From contig NZ_BSTD01000001.1 in NCBI RefSeq assembly GCF_030269325.1, positions 946,681-1,010,680 of the forward strand: a DNA stretch of 64,000 nt, written 5' to 3'. Under the pieces are notes generated by a model. The model was not told the origin of the DNA. It saw only the letters and a list, made by a program, of their open reading frames with translations, and searched no databases. A program made the translations under genes and the position numbers. This stretch comes from Amycolatopsis sp. NBRC 101858. GTDB lineage: Bacteria > Actinomycetota > Actinomycetes > Mycobacteriales > Pseudonocardiaceae. This document shows positions 26,297 through 36,701 of this stretch, one piece after another (the first letter of the stretch is position 1; the number at the start of each line of letters is the position of its first letter).

Positions 26297-27699
26297 CAGT
26301 GCGCACCCTTCAGCTCTTCCAAGGACTCTTCGATCATCCCGGCCACGAGGTCGACGTCGAACGCGGCCTTGCGGTCGCCGTTCAGTCCGAAGTAGACGCC
26401 GCCGTGATACGACGTCACCCCGATCGCCAGCGCCTGGGTGCGCATCAGCGGCATCACCGGGAACATCTCGACCAGTCTGGCCTCTCCCGCGTACATCGGC
26501 ACCTGCGGGCCCGGTGAATTGGTCACCATGACGTTGAAGATGCGCCCGGACAGCGACCCCGCCGCCCGCGCCCCCAGGGAATGCAGGGTAGCCGGGGCGA
26601 AGCCGCCCACCTTGAGCAGCCCGCGCGCTGCCACGTGCCGGCCCGAGTCGATGTGCTCGGTCATCGCGTGGCCGATGTGCTGCAGCCGCAGCACCGGGTT
26701 CGGCTCGCCGACCGGCAGGTCCACCAGGTACGCGGCCACCTGATTGCCGACCAGCGCCGGTGTCGAGTACTCCGCCGTCTCCGCGTCGCGGACCGCCAGC
26801 GGCACCAGCGCGCGGATCGTCGCGTTCGGGGTCAGCGTCTCCTCGCGCGAAAGCAGCCACTCGCGCAGCGCCCCGGTGATCGCCGCGAGGACGACGTCGT
26901 TGACCGTGCCGCCGTGCGCCGAGCGGATCTTGCGGTAGTCCTCGAGCCGCGTGCGCGCCACCGAGAACACGCGGCCGCCGGACACCCGGACGTTCAGCGG
27001 CCCGGTCGGTGCCGGGTTCACCAGCGTGCGCAGCGTCGACGCCACCCCGCCGACGGTCTCGGCGAGCTTGCCCGCCGTCGCGAACGCGTCGTTCGCGGCC
27101 GAGCGGACGTTCTCCACGACCTCGCCCGGCCGCTGGACGCCCTCGCTGACCGCGTCCAGCACCAGCTGCGCGCGGCTCGGCTCGCGCCGCGGCGTCCAGA
27201 TGTCCTCGAACGGCTCCGGCTCGGCCGGCGTGGGGTCGAGGATGAGCTGGCCGAGCTCGATCGTGCCGACACCGTCCACAACGGACTGGTGCGTCTTGGT
27301 CACCAGCGCCACCCGGTCGCCGGCCAGGCCCTCGATGAAGTAGGCCTCCCAGAGCGGCCGCTCCGGCGCCAGCCGCCGCGACATCAGCCGCGCGACCAGG
27401 TCGAACAGCTGGTCGTCGCTGCCCGGCTGGGGCAGCGCCGAGCGCCGGACGTGGTAGTTCAGGTCGAAGTCGACGTCGTCCACCCACACCGGCCGCGCGA
27501 GGTGGCCGGGCACTTCCGCCACGCGCTGGCGGTAACGCGGCAGGTAGGCCAGCCGCGCGCCGACGAGGTCGAGCAGCTGCGCGTAGCCGAACCCGGAGCG
27601 CGGCCGCTCGAAGATCGCCACCCCGCCGACGTGCATCGGCGTCGCGTGGTCCTCGACGTAGAGGAACGAGGCGTCCAGCGCGGACAGGCGGTCGGGCAT
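26293..27699 (-). CDS. Wax ester synthase/diacylglycerol acyltransferase (WS/DGAT)
   Basis: 468 residues. The start MPDRLSALDASFLYVEDHATPMHVGG and the blocks NDVVLAAITGALREWL and FNVMVTNSPGPQVPMYAGEARLVEMFPV are typical of the mycobacterial Tgs family, which makes triacylglycerol or wax esters as storage lipids. The active-site motif HHxxxDG appears as THQSVVDG. The first histidine is replaced by threonine, while the second, regarded as catalytic, and the DG pair are kept. AAGGAT lies 7 bases before the ATG. A DUF6912 gene is translationally coupled. Confidence 0.88.
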   Translation of the reverse strand: MPDRLSALDASFLYVEDHATPMHVGGVAIFERPRSGFGYAQLLDLVGARLAYLPRYRQRVAEVPGHLARPVWVDDVDFDLNYHVRRSALPQPGSDDQLFDLVARLMSRRLAPERPLWEAYFIEGLAGDRVALVTKTHQSVVDGVGTIELGQLILDPTPAEPEPFEDIWTPRREPSRAQLVLDAVSEGVQRPGEVVENVRSAANDAFATAGKLAETVGGVASTLRTLVNPAPTGPLNVRVSGGRVFSVARTRLEDYRKIRSAHGGTVNDVVLAAITGALREWLLSREETLTPNATIRALVPLAVRDAETAEYSTPALVGNQVAAYLVDLPVGEPNPVLRLQHIGHAMTEHIDSGRHVAARGLLKVGGFAPATLHSLGARAAGSLSGRIFNVMVTNSPGPQVPMYAGEARLVEMFPVMPLMRTQALAIGVTSYHGGVYFGLNGDRKAAFDVDLVAGMIEESLEELKGAHW

Positions 27700-27733
27700 A
27701 GGGCGATCCTTACACAATGCGAGACTGCCGGGT

Positions 27734-28495
27734 GTGGGTGATGAGTCGACTGTCTCGCCGAAGGACCGCTTCCTGACCGTCTACGGCCGGAAGCCGGTGC
27801 TCGAAGCGCTGGCCGACAGCGGCCTGCGGGTGGACAAGGTGATCCTCGCCGACACCGCTCGCGGTCCCGGCGCCGCGGAGATCCAGCGCGCGGCGAAGGA
27901 AGCCGGCGTGGCGGTGCAGCGCGCCAGCGCCCACCGGGTCAAGGTGCTCGCCGGCAACGGCAAGCAGGATCAGGGCGTGCTCGCCGACGTCGTCGCGCCG
28001 CGGATGCGTGCGCTCGAAGCCGCGCTGTCGGACCGTCGCCCGCCGTCGCGCGTGCTGCTGCTCGACGGCATCACCACGCCCGCGAACGTCGGGATGATCC
28101 TCCGCACGGCGACCGCCGCCGGGCTCGACGGCGTGATCGTGCCGCGGCGCGGCGTCGCGGCGCTCGACCCGCTGGTGGTCAAGGCTTCGGCCGGCGTCGC
28201 TTTCCGCGCGCCGGTGCTGCGCTGCGGTTCCGCGCGCGACGCCGCCGAAATGCTCACCGAAGCCGGCTACGGCCTTTACGCGCTCGGCGCGTCGGCGCGC
28301 ACCACGGTTTTCGACGTCGACCTGCCGCAGCGGGCCGCGTTCGTGCTCGGCGGCGAGACGGCCGGAGTCGGTGCCGAAGTCGGCGAGCTCGTCACGGAAT
28401 GGGTGTCCATTCCCATGCCGGGTGACGTCGAGTCGCTGAATGTCTCAGCTGCGGCGGCGGTCCTGTCTTTCGAACTGGTCCGCCGCACGCGGTGA
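27734..28495 (+). CDS. TrmH/SpoU family RNA 2'-O-methyltransferase
   Basis: 253 residues, GTG start. An N-terminal substrate-binding region (LTVYGRKPVLEALADSG, with the RNA-binding KVLAGNGKQDQGVLADV) precedes a trefoil-knot SPOUT domain with DGITTPANVGMILRTATAAGLDGVIVPRRG, FVLGGETAGVG and SIPMPGDVESLNVSAAAAVLSFEL. It methylates ribose in rRNA or tRNA; the position modified is not readable. No Shine-Dalgarno is evident, so translation may be leaderless. It is divergent from the WS/DGAT gene. Confidence 0.88.
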   Translation: MGDESTVSPKDRFLTVYGRKPVLEALADSGLRVDKVILADTARGPGAAEIQRAAKEAGVAVQRASAHRVKVLAGNGKQDQGVLADVVAPRMRALEAALSDRRPPSRVLLLDGITTPANVGMILRTATAAGLDGVIVPRRGVAALDPLVVKASAGVAFRAPVLRCGSARDAAEMLTEAGYGLYALGASARTTVFDVDLPQRAAFVLGGETAGVGAEVGELVTEWVSIPMPGDVESLNVSAAAAVLSFELVRRTR

Positions 28496-28498
28496 CGC

Positions 28499-28900
28499 TC
28501 ACCCGTCCGGGAACAGCGCGCCGAGCTCGGTGAGCGTTTCCTCGACCGACCGGTGGTGCACGCCGACCATGCCCGCCTGGACGGCGCCGCGGATGTTCGC
28601 GGCGGAGTCGTCGACGAACGCGCAGCGCACGGCGGGCAGGCCGAGCCGGTCGGCGGCGATCAGGTAGACCGCGGGATCCGGCTTGGCGACCCCGACCTCG
28701 CCGGAAAACACGAGTGCGTCGAAATAGTCGAACATGGTGTTCTTGACCTCGGCCGACGCCCCGGGCGCGTTCGACAGCAGCGCGGTGCGGACCCCTCGGT
28801 CGCGCGCGGCCGCGAGGTAGTCGTAGAAGCGGCCGGCGTCGGGATCCGTGAGAACTCCGGCGAAATCGACCAATAACCCCTTCAGCACCCGGCACACCAT
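28499..28900 (-). CDS. HAD family hydrolase, short form
   Basis: 133 residues. Motif I is LLVDFAGVLTD (D-F-A-G-V), motif II LLSNAPG, motif III VGVAKPDPAVYLIAADRLG and motif IV FVDDSAANIRGAVQAGM. All four HAD motifs are present but the second aspartate of motif I is replaced by alanine, leaving D-x-A, which in other HADs lowers or alters phosphatase activity. There is almost no cap domain. The start is set at MVCRVLKG. It converges with the methyltransferase gene with 3 bases between. Confidence 0.8.
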   Translation of the reverse strand: MVCRVLKGLLVDFAGVLTDPDAGRFYDYLAAARDRGVRTALLSNAPGASAEVKNTMFDYFDALVFSGEVGVAKPDPAVYLIAADRLGLPAVRCAFVDDSAANIRGAVQAGMVGVHHRSVEETLTELGALFPDG

Positions 28901-29083
28901 AGCCGTGGCGGCGACGCGGTGTCTCGCACAGCGCAACAATGGCCCGCGCTTACCGCAGCGGCGTCGGCGAATCCACGGCTTCGGCGGTTCTTTCCCGGAT
29001 CGGGCGATTCCCGTCGCCTTTCGGACCGGTTCCCCCCTCTAACCCTTGGCGGCGGCGAAATGCCGCCCCCGGGAGGGGAGGAA

Positions 29084-29548
29084 ATGTCCGAGGAACACCG
29101 CGTGAGAACGCTGGTCCGCAACGAAGTATCGCGCCGGGCCGAACGGCCTTCGGCGGTGCCGGAGCCCGAACACCGGCGCGGCGACGCCCGGTGGCCGGCA
29201 CCGAGACAGCTCGAGGCGGGCGAGGTCGGCCGCGTGCTGACCATGCTGTTGGAGGCCTACGACGGCCGGCGGCCGGTGCCGCAGATCCGCGGGCTGGTGA
29301 CGCCGGAGGTCTTCGCCGGCCTCAGCGGGCCCCACCGGGCGCGGCCGCGGCACCGGATGCGCCGGGTGCACGTGTGCACGCCGGTGGCGGCGGTGATCGA
29401 GGCGTGCGCCCGCGTGGAGGTGGACGGCCGGTCGTTCGCGCTGGCGGCCCGCTTCACGCAGACCCCGGCGGGCTGGCAGTGCGTGCGGTTCGCGCTGCTG
29501 AAGCCGGGTCGGCCGGACCAGCAGGCGCGCCGCCCGGCGGCGGCGTGA
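29084..29548 (+). CDS. Rv3235 family protein (DUF6459)
   Basis: 154 residues, ATG preceded by GGGAGGGGAGGA. Conserved features are VLTMLLEAYDGRRPVPQIRGLVTPEVFAGL, the arginine-rich HRARPRHRMRRVHVCTPV and ALAARFTQTPAGWQCVRFALL, as in the mycobacterial Rv3235 group found near secA. The function is unknown; a cytosolic protein with an NTF2/ketosteroid-isomerase-like strand pattern is possible. It is followed by a basic proline-rich stretch that runs into the stem-loop repeat. Confidence 0.78.
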   Translation: MSEEHRVRTLVRNEVSRRAERPSAVPEPEHRRGDARWPAPRQLEAGEVGRVLTMLLEAYDGRRPVPQIRGLVTPEVFAGLSGPHRARPRHRMRRVHVCTPVAAVIEACARVEVDGRSFALAARFTQTPAGWQCVRFALLKPGRPDQQARRPAAA

Positions 29549-29658
29549 CGCGCCGGCGGTCCGCCCGCGCACCACCGGAGCCGGTCGCGCGGCCACCTCC
29601 GGCGACCGGCGGCGCGGCACGCCCGCGCGCCGGTCGAGCGGCAGGCGCCGGCCATGCC
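29549..29658. other. Short spacer before the tandem stem-loop repeat
   Basis: GC-rich and proline/arginine-coding in all frames; no gene. It leads into the repeat array at 29659. Confidence 0.3.
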
Positions 29659-30009
29659 CGAGGTCGTGTGGAGAGCCGGTGCCGGCCCGGCTCTCCACAC
29701 GCGACCGGGAGGGCGGCCAAGCCCTCGCCGCCGCAACTACCGCGCCAGCCGTTCCCGAGGTCGTGAGCGGGGAGCCGAGTCCTGAGCCGGCTCTCCACTC
29801 ACGACCGGCAGGGGCGGCCAAGCCCTCGCCGCCGCACCTACCGCGCCGACCGCTCCCGAGGTCGTGAGCGGAGAGCCGAGTCCTGAGCCGGCTCTCCACA
29901 CGCGACCGGCAGGGCAGCCAAGCCCTCGCCGCCGCACCTACCGCGCCGACCGCTCCCGAGGTCGTGAGCGGAGAGCCGAGTCCTGAGCCGGCTCTCCACT
30001 CACGACCGG
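29659..30009. repeat. Tandem stem-loop repeat, three and a half units of about 100 bases
   Basis: CCGAGGTCGTG recurs at 29659, 29756, 29856 and 29956, giving periods of 97, 100 and 100 bases; the last unit is a half copy. In units two to four, GTCGTGAGCGGAGAGCCG-like left arms pair with CGGCTCTCCACTCACGAC-like right arms over 18 positions with one mismatch and a 10-base loop. The intervening half (around CAAGCCCTCGCCGCCGCA) is also conserved. The final half copy forms the end of the P450 reading frame on the other strand. Confidence 0.85.
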
Positions 30010-31173
30010 GAGCCTCGCCAAGCCGCGCAATGTCGTCGTCGCGTTCCACTCCGGGTCGCCCGCCAGCCTCAGCTCCGGCACCCGCCGCGCCAGCTCGCGG
30101 AACACGATGCGGCCCTCGAGCCTCGCCAGCGGGGCGCCGAGGCAGAAGTGGATCCCCTGGCCGAACGCCAGGTGCCGCCCCGGGGTCCGGGACGGGTCGA
30201 ACGACTCCGGGTCCGGGCCCGCCGCCGGGTCGCGGTTCGCCGCTCCGATCAGGACGATCGCCTGGCTGCCCGCCGGCACCGCCACGCCGCCCAAAGCCGT
30301 GTCGCGCAACGCTGTCCGGGCCGTCAGCTGAACCGGGGAGTCGTAGCGCAGCACTTCCTCCACCACCCGCTCCGGCTCCGCCGCGCCCAAACCGCCGTGG
30401 CGCAGCATCGCCAGGACTCCGTTGCCGATCAGGTTCGTCGTCGTCTCGTGGCCGGCGATCAGCAGCAGCGTCAGCGTCACCAGCAGTTCGCCCTCGCTGA
30501 GCACGTCGCCCGCGTCGGACACCGCCACCAGCGCGGACAGCAGGTCGTCCCCCGGCTCGCGCCGCCGCTGGTCCGCCAGCGCACGGAAGTAGCCGACGAA
30601 CGACTGCCGCGCCCGGACCGCCGGCTCGATCGTGTCCGGGTGCTGCAGGAACGGCGGGTCCAGCGCCCGCGCCATCGCGTGCGACCACTCCGCGAAGCGC
30701 TCGCGATCGTCCAGCGGCACCCCGAGCAGCTCCGCGATCACCTCGACCGGGAGCGGCTTCGCCAGCGACGTCATCAGGTCGGCCTCGCCGCGCATGCCGT
30801 CGATGAGCGACGCGGTGAGCTCCTCGATCCGCGGCGTCAGCTGCTCGACCATCCGCGGCGTGAACGCCTTCGCCACCAGCCGCCGCAGCCGGGTGTGGTC
30901 GGGCGGGTTCAGGGACAGGAACGCCCGGACCACGCGTCCCGATTCGTCGACCGGCTGGTCCGGGAGCCGGTCCGCCGGATCCAGGTACTCCGGTTCGGGG
31001 TGCCCGAACGCCGGGTCGCGCAGCACCTGCGTCGCCTCGGCGAACCCGCTGACCGCGAACATCCGCTCGGCCAGTTCCGCGACGGGGAACCGCTCGCGCC
31101 AGCGCCGGTAGTGCGGGTACGGATCCGGCCGCCGCTCGGCGCCGAACAACGCGAAGAACTCCTGCGGATCCAC
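29938..31173 (-). CDS. Cytochrome P450
   Basis: 411 residues. I-helix LLIAGHETTTNLIG (A-G-x-E-T-T), K-helix EEVLRYDSPVQ (E-x-x-R), and heme-binding FGQGIHFCLGAPLARLEG with the axial cysteine are all present, so the enzyme should be active. The GTG start (MDPQEFFALFGAERRPDPYPHYRRW) has GAGGGAG 8 bases upstream. The natural family end appears at TTLRGLARLPV; the last about 23 residues (VVSGEPAQDSALRSRPRERS and two more) are encoded by the half copy of the tandem repeat, which also supplies the stop. No redox partner gene is adjacent. Substrate unknown. Confidence 0.9.
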   Translation of the reverse strand: MDPQEFFALFGAERRPDPYPHYRRWRERFPVAELAERMFAVSGFAEATQVLRDPAFGHPEPEYLDPADRLPDQPVDESGRVVRAFLSLNPPDHTRLRRLVAKAFTPRMVEQLTPRIEELTASLIDGMRGEADLMTSLAKPLPVEVIAELLGVPLDDRERFAEWSHAMARALDPPFLQHPDTIEPAVRARQSFVGYFRALADQRRREPGDDLLSALVAVSDAGDVLSEGELLVTLTLLLIAGHETTTNLIGNGVLAMLRHGGLGAAEPERVVEEVLRYDSPVQLTARTALRDTALGGVAVPAGSQAIVLIGAANRDPAAGPDPESFDPSRTPGRHLAFGQGIHFCLGAPLARLEGRIVFRELARRVPELRLAGDPEWNATTTLRGLARLPVVSGEPAQDSALRSRPRERSAR

Positions 31174-31195
31174 CGGCTGCTCCCTCGAAACGAGA

Positions 31196-31229
31196 ACAGG
31201 GCCGGAGTGCGTGCGCACCCCGGCCCTGT
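31196..31229 (-). terminator. Terminator hairpin downstream of secA
   Basis: 15-base arms 31196-31210 and 31215-31229 with one mismatch, loop GTGC. It lies just past the secA stop and before the P450 start, in the direction of secA transcription. Confidence 0.7.
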
Positions 31230-31237
31230 CGGCTACG

Positions 31238-34120
<2,883 letters not shown>

Positions 34121-34268
34121 CCGGTCGACCTCACTAGCTGATCATGAGTGCGCCCGGGCCGGTCCCGGGCAGGTTTTCCCGCGGCGGCCGCCGTGGTCGG
34201 CGCCACCATCCCACCCCATCGTAGGGAACGGTGGGTGTCGTGTGCACACGCCGTACGTCCTGACATGC

Positions 34269-34303
34269 GGATGGCCCGCACGCGAGCCGCGTGCGGGCCA
34301 TCC
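34269..34303 (-). terminator. Terminator hairpin downstream of hpf
   Basis: Perfect 16-base arms 34269-34284 and 34288-34303 with a 3-base loop, 24 bases past the hpf stop. Confidence 0.75.
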
Positions 34304-34326
34304 GGCAGGCCTCCTTCAGTGCCGGC

Positions 34327-35013
34327 TCAGCCGAGCCGGATCACGCCGTAGTCGAAGCCTTTCCGCCGGTAGACCACGCTGGGCCGGCCCGCGTCCGAGT
34401 CGTTGAAGAGGTAGAAGTCGTGGCCGACCAGCTCCATCTCGTAGAGAGCCTGGTCCACCGTCATGGGCTCCGCGGTGTGCTGCTTCTCGCGAACGACGCG
34501 ACCGGGCTGGTGACCGAGGTCGTCGTCGGCCCAGCTCTGCTGCTGGGGCAGATGGATCTCACCGGCACTCGCGAAGCCGTTCGTCTGTGGTTCGGCTTCG
34601 GGTGCTTCCAACACCGCGGTACGCGCGGCGGGACTGGCAGCGGCCGGGGATCCACCACCCGGCAGCACCGAGGTCGCTTCGGCGACCGACTCCGGGCGGC
34701 TGCGCCCGTAGTGCACGCGCCTCCGGTCGTGTGTCCTCCGCAGCCGGTTCTCCAGCTTCGTGACTGCGGAATCAAGCGCTGCGTAGAAGTCGGCGGCACA
34801 CGCTTCAGCGCGTACGGCCGGGCCACGTCCCTTTCCGGTGATTTCAACGCGCTGGCAGCTCTTGGCCTGGCGCCGATTGGGTTCGTGGAACAGTTCCACG
34901 TCGTACCGGATGACTTTCCTGTCGTAGCGCTCGAGGCGGGCCAGCTTTTCGCTGACGAGTGCCCGATAGTGCTCGGGCACCTCCACGTTGCGGCCCTTAA
35001 CGACGATGTCCAT
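34327..35013 (-). CDS. hpf: Ribosome hibernation promoting factor, long form
   Basis: 228 residues. The N-terminal S30AE domain (MDIVVKGRNVEVPEHYRALVSEKLARLERYDRKVIRYDVELFHEPN to KLENRLRRTHDRRRVHYGR) binds the decoding centre. The C-terminal dimerisation domain is VVREKQHTAEPMTVDQALYEMELVGHDFYLFNDSDAGRPSVVYRRKGFDYGVIRL. A Gly/Ala-rich linker joins them. It dimerises and silences 70S ribosomes under starvation. GAGGGAGG precedes the ATG at 35013. A codon 16 residues earlier exists but overlaps this site. Confidence 0.94.
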   Translation of the reverse strand: MDIVVKGRNVEVPEHYRALVSEKLARLERYDRKVIRYDVELFHEPNRRQAKSCQRVEITGKGRGPAVRAEACAADFYAALDSAVTKLENRLRRTHDRRRVHYGRSRPESVAEATSVLPGGGSPAAASPAARTAVLEAPEAEPQTNGFASAGEIHLPQQQSWADDDLGHQPGRVVREKQHTAEPMTVDQALYEMELVGHDFYLFNDSDAGRPSVVYRRKGFDYGVIRLG

Positions 35014-35560
35014 ACACGACCTCCCTCGCTGAGATGACTGCGAGCTGTTGAGTTCACACACGGCGCCGGTGTAGCGGGGACGGAAGCCCGGATCGCGGGC
35101 TGAGAAGGAACTCGGGACCGGTTCACGACGTCTCGTGCCGAGAGCCCGAGCGCGGACTCAGCGCACCTCCGGCGCCAGGGACATGGGCTCGTCACCTCCC
35201 TGCCTGCGGGGATTGCTGATAGCGGAGCACGTTAGCTTCCTCACGCCCGTTGCAACAGCCCCCGAGCCGGGGGATGTCGAGGAATGAGACTCCGTCACCC
35301 CGCGCAGTGAGCGGAGGGTGAACACCAGAAAACTCCCGCTGGTCGGACGCGCCGCATCCGCCGTGGGTTCACACGGACGGCGCATCACCACCGGCTGGTG
35401 GACGCCGAGGGTGACGGCCACGTCCACCGCATCCGCCACCCCGGTGGAGTGGCGCGGCGGCCGAGTGTTGATGATCGACACCCTCATGCCCGGACAACGG
35501 CCGCGAGGCTGGTTGCGTTCCCGGCGGATGTCACTCGTGTAGGTGACGTTGGGGTCACCC

Positions 35561-35585
35561 GGGTGCGGGGTGAGGGTGGGTGGGG
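35561..35585 (+). other. G-quadruplex-forming motif
   Basis: Five G-runs of three or four, GGG-TGC-GGGG-TGA-GGG-T-GGG-T-GGGG, fit the G3+N1-7 rule with short loops. The motif lies on the plus strand about 550 bases upstream of hpf, that is, in the promoter-side region of that gene. Confidence 0.6.
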
Positions 35586-35841
35586 TGGACCGGTGGCGGG
35601 TTTGCGGTGGTCGGGGCCGGTGAGGCCGGGTTGCGGCCACGGCGGCAGGTGCGGCCAGCCTGGTTGGCGGCCGCGGGTGAGTTGAATGCGGGCCGGCGAG
35701 GTCGAGCTGCGGTCATGGCGGCTGGCGCGGCCGACCTGGGAGCTGGTGCGGCGAGCTGCGCGCAGGGGGCGGTGACCCGCCACACCGGCGAGGAGGCCCT
35801 GCCGCGGTTACCGCGGGCAGACACGGCCAGCCTCATAGCCG

Positions 35842-35894
35842 GAGCTGTGAGCTGTGAGCTGTGAGCTGTGAGCTGTGAGCTGTGAGCTGTGAGC
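35842..35894 (+). repeat. Heptameric tandem repeat (GAGCTGT)x7.6
   Basis: Seven exact copies of GAGCTGT from 35842 to 35890 followed by GAGC. The array ends 9 bases before the 3' end of the comF-like gene. A heptamer would shift a reading frame, but no gene reads through it. Slipped-strand length variation is expected. Confidence 0.95.
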
Positions 35895-35903
35895 GGGCAC
35901 GAT

Positions 35904-36659
35904 TCACCCAGCCGCGAGCAGCGTCAGCACCGCGGCGACCTCGATCCCCTCCCCTGCCAGCGCCCGGACGCAAGCGGCCGCCGTTGCTCCCGTTGTGATC
36001 ACGTCGTCCAGCACCACCACCGGGAATCCTGGTGGTGGGCGACCCGCTTCGCGGAACCGGAGGCGGCCCGCGAGGTTCGCCACCCGCTCCGCGCGGTCCA
36101 ACCCGACCGCGTCACGCGCGCCGCCGGTCAACTCCAATGCCGGGGCCACCGCTACCTCGAAACCCCGCTCCGCCAGGACGCTCGCCGCCGCAACCGCCAG
36201 GCGCTCCACGTGGGGCCCGCCGCGGACCCTGGCTGCCGATCGGCGGCTCGGTGCCGGAACCAGGCAGATCGACCGGACCGCCGGCGCGGCGACCCGGGCC
36301 CGGGCGGACGGCGCCGAAGTCCACCCGGGCTCCCGGACCCCGGCGGAACGATGAGCAGCTCCCGGAGACTGGCCGCCGGCCTCCGTCCCTCGGAGCGGCA
36401 GCACGACCAGCGCCTCCGCCAACGCCCGCCCCAGCGACGCGGCCAAATCCCGGCGCCCGCGTTCCTTGTAGGCGATCAGCAACCGCCGCCCCACACCGCG
36501 GTACCGGGCCAGCGCGAACACCCGCGCCACACCCGTCACCGGGACCCTGACCACCTCGGACACCGAACCCCACACCCCCGCGCACCGGGCGCAGCACGGC
36601 GCCCCGCGGGCACCGCAGCCGGCGCACCGGGCGGGGATCAGCAAATCGAGCAGCAGCAC
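35904..36659 (-). CDS. ComF family phosphoribosyltransferase-like protein
   Basis: 251 residues, GTG start. The N-terminal zinc knuckle is ARCAGCGARGAPCCARC (C-X2-C and a second C pair), followed by ALARYRGVGRRLLIAYKERGRRDLA and the PRTase signature FPVVVLDDVITTGATAAACVRAL. It matches the ComFC/Rv3242c group. ComF proteins act in DNA uptake in competent bacteria; in actinomycetes the role is unknown. An extra 40-residue Ala/Arg-rich stretch (REPGWTSAPSARARVAAPAV) sits before the PRTase fold. Confidence 0.85.
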   Translation of the reverse strand: MLLLDLLIPARCAGCGARGAPCCARCAGVWGSVSEVVRVPVTGVARVFALARYRGVGRRLLIAYKERGRRDLAASLGRALAEALVVLPLRGTEAGGQSPGAAHRSAGVREPGWTSAPSARARVAAPAVRSICLVPAPSRRSAARVRGGPHVERLAVAAASVLAERGFEVAVAPALELTGGARDAVGLDRAERVANLAGRLRFREAGRPPPGFPVVVLDDVITTGATAAACVRALAGEGIEVAAVLTLLAAG

Positions 36660-36701
36660 ACGGACAGTGTCCCCGTCACCACCGACAGTTTTCGAAAACC
36701 C

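Larger units (their letters stand above)
35014..35903. other. 890-base noncoding region with G-rich and heptameric repeat sequence
   Basis: Upstream of hpf this region should hold its promoter, but no clear -35/-10 pair is visible. The middle contains a strong G-quadruplex motif (35561-35585) and a long purine-biased GGTG-rich stretch up to about 35800; the end is the heptamer array at 35842-35894. Several open frames of 70-160 codons occur on both strands, yet they have no signal, no ribosome binding site and unnatural composition. I treat the whole stretch as noncoding. Confidence 0.5.

Noticed and set aside
35158..35783. Open frames of about 75-160 codons in the hpf upstream region
   Set aside because: They lack ribosome binding sites and family features, overlap each other on both strands and have proline/arginine-rich composition expected from noncoding GC-rich DNA.
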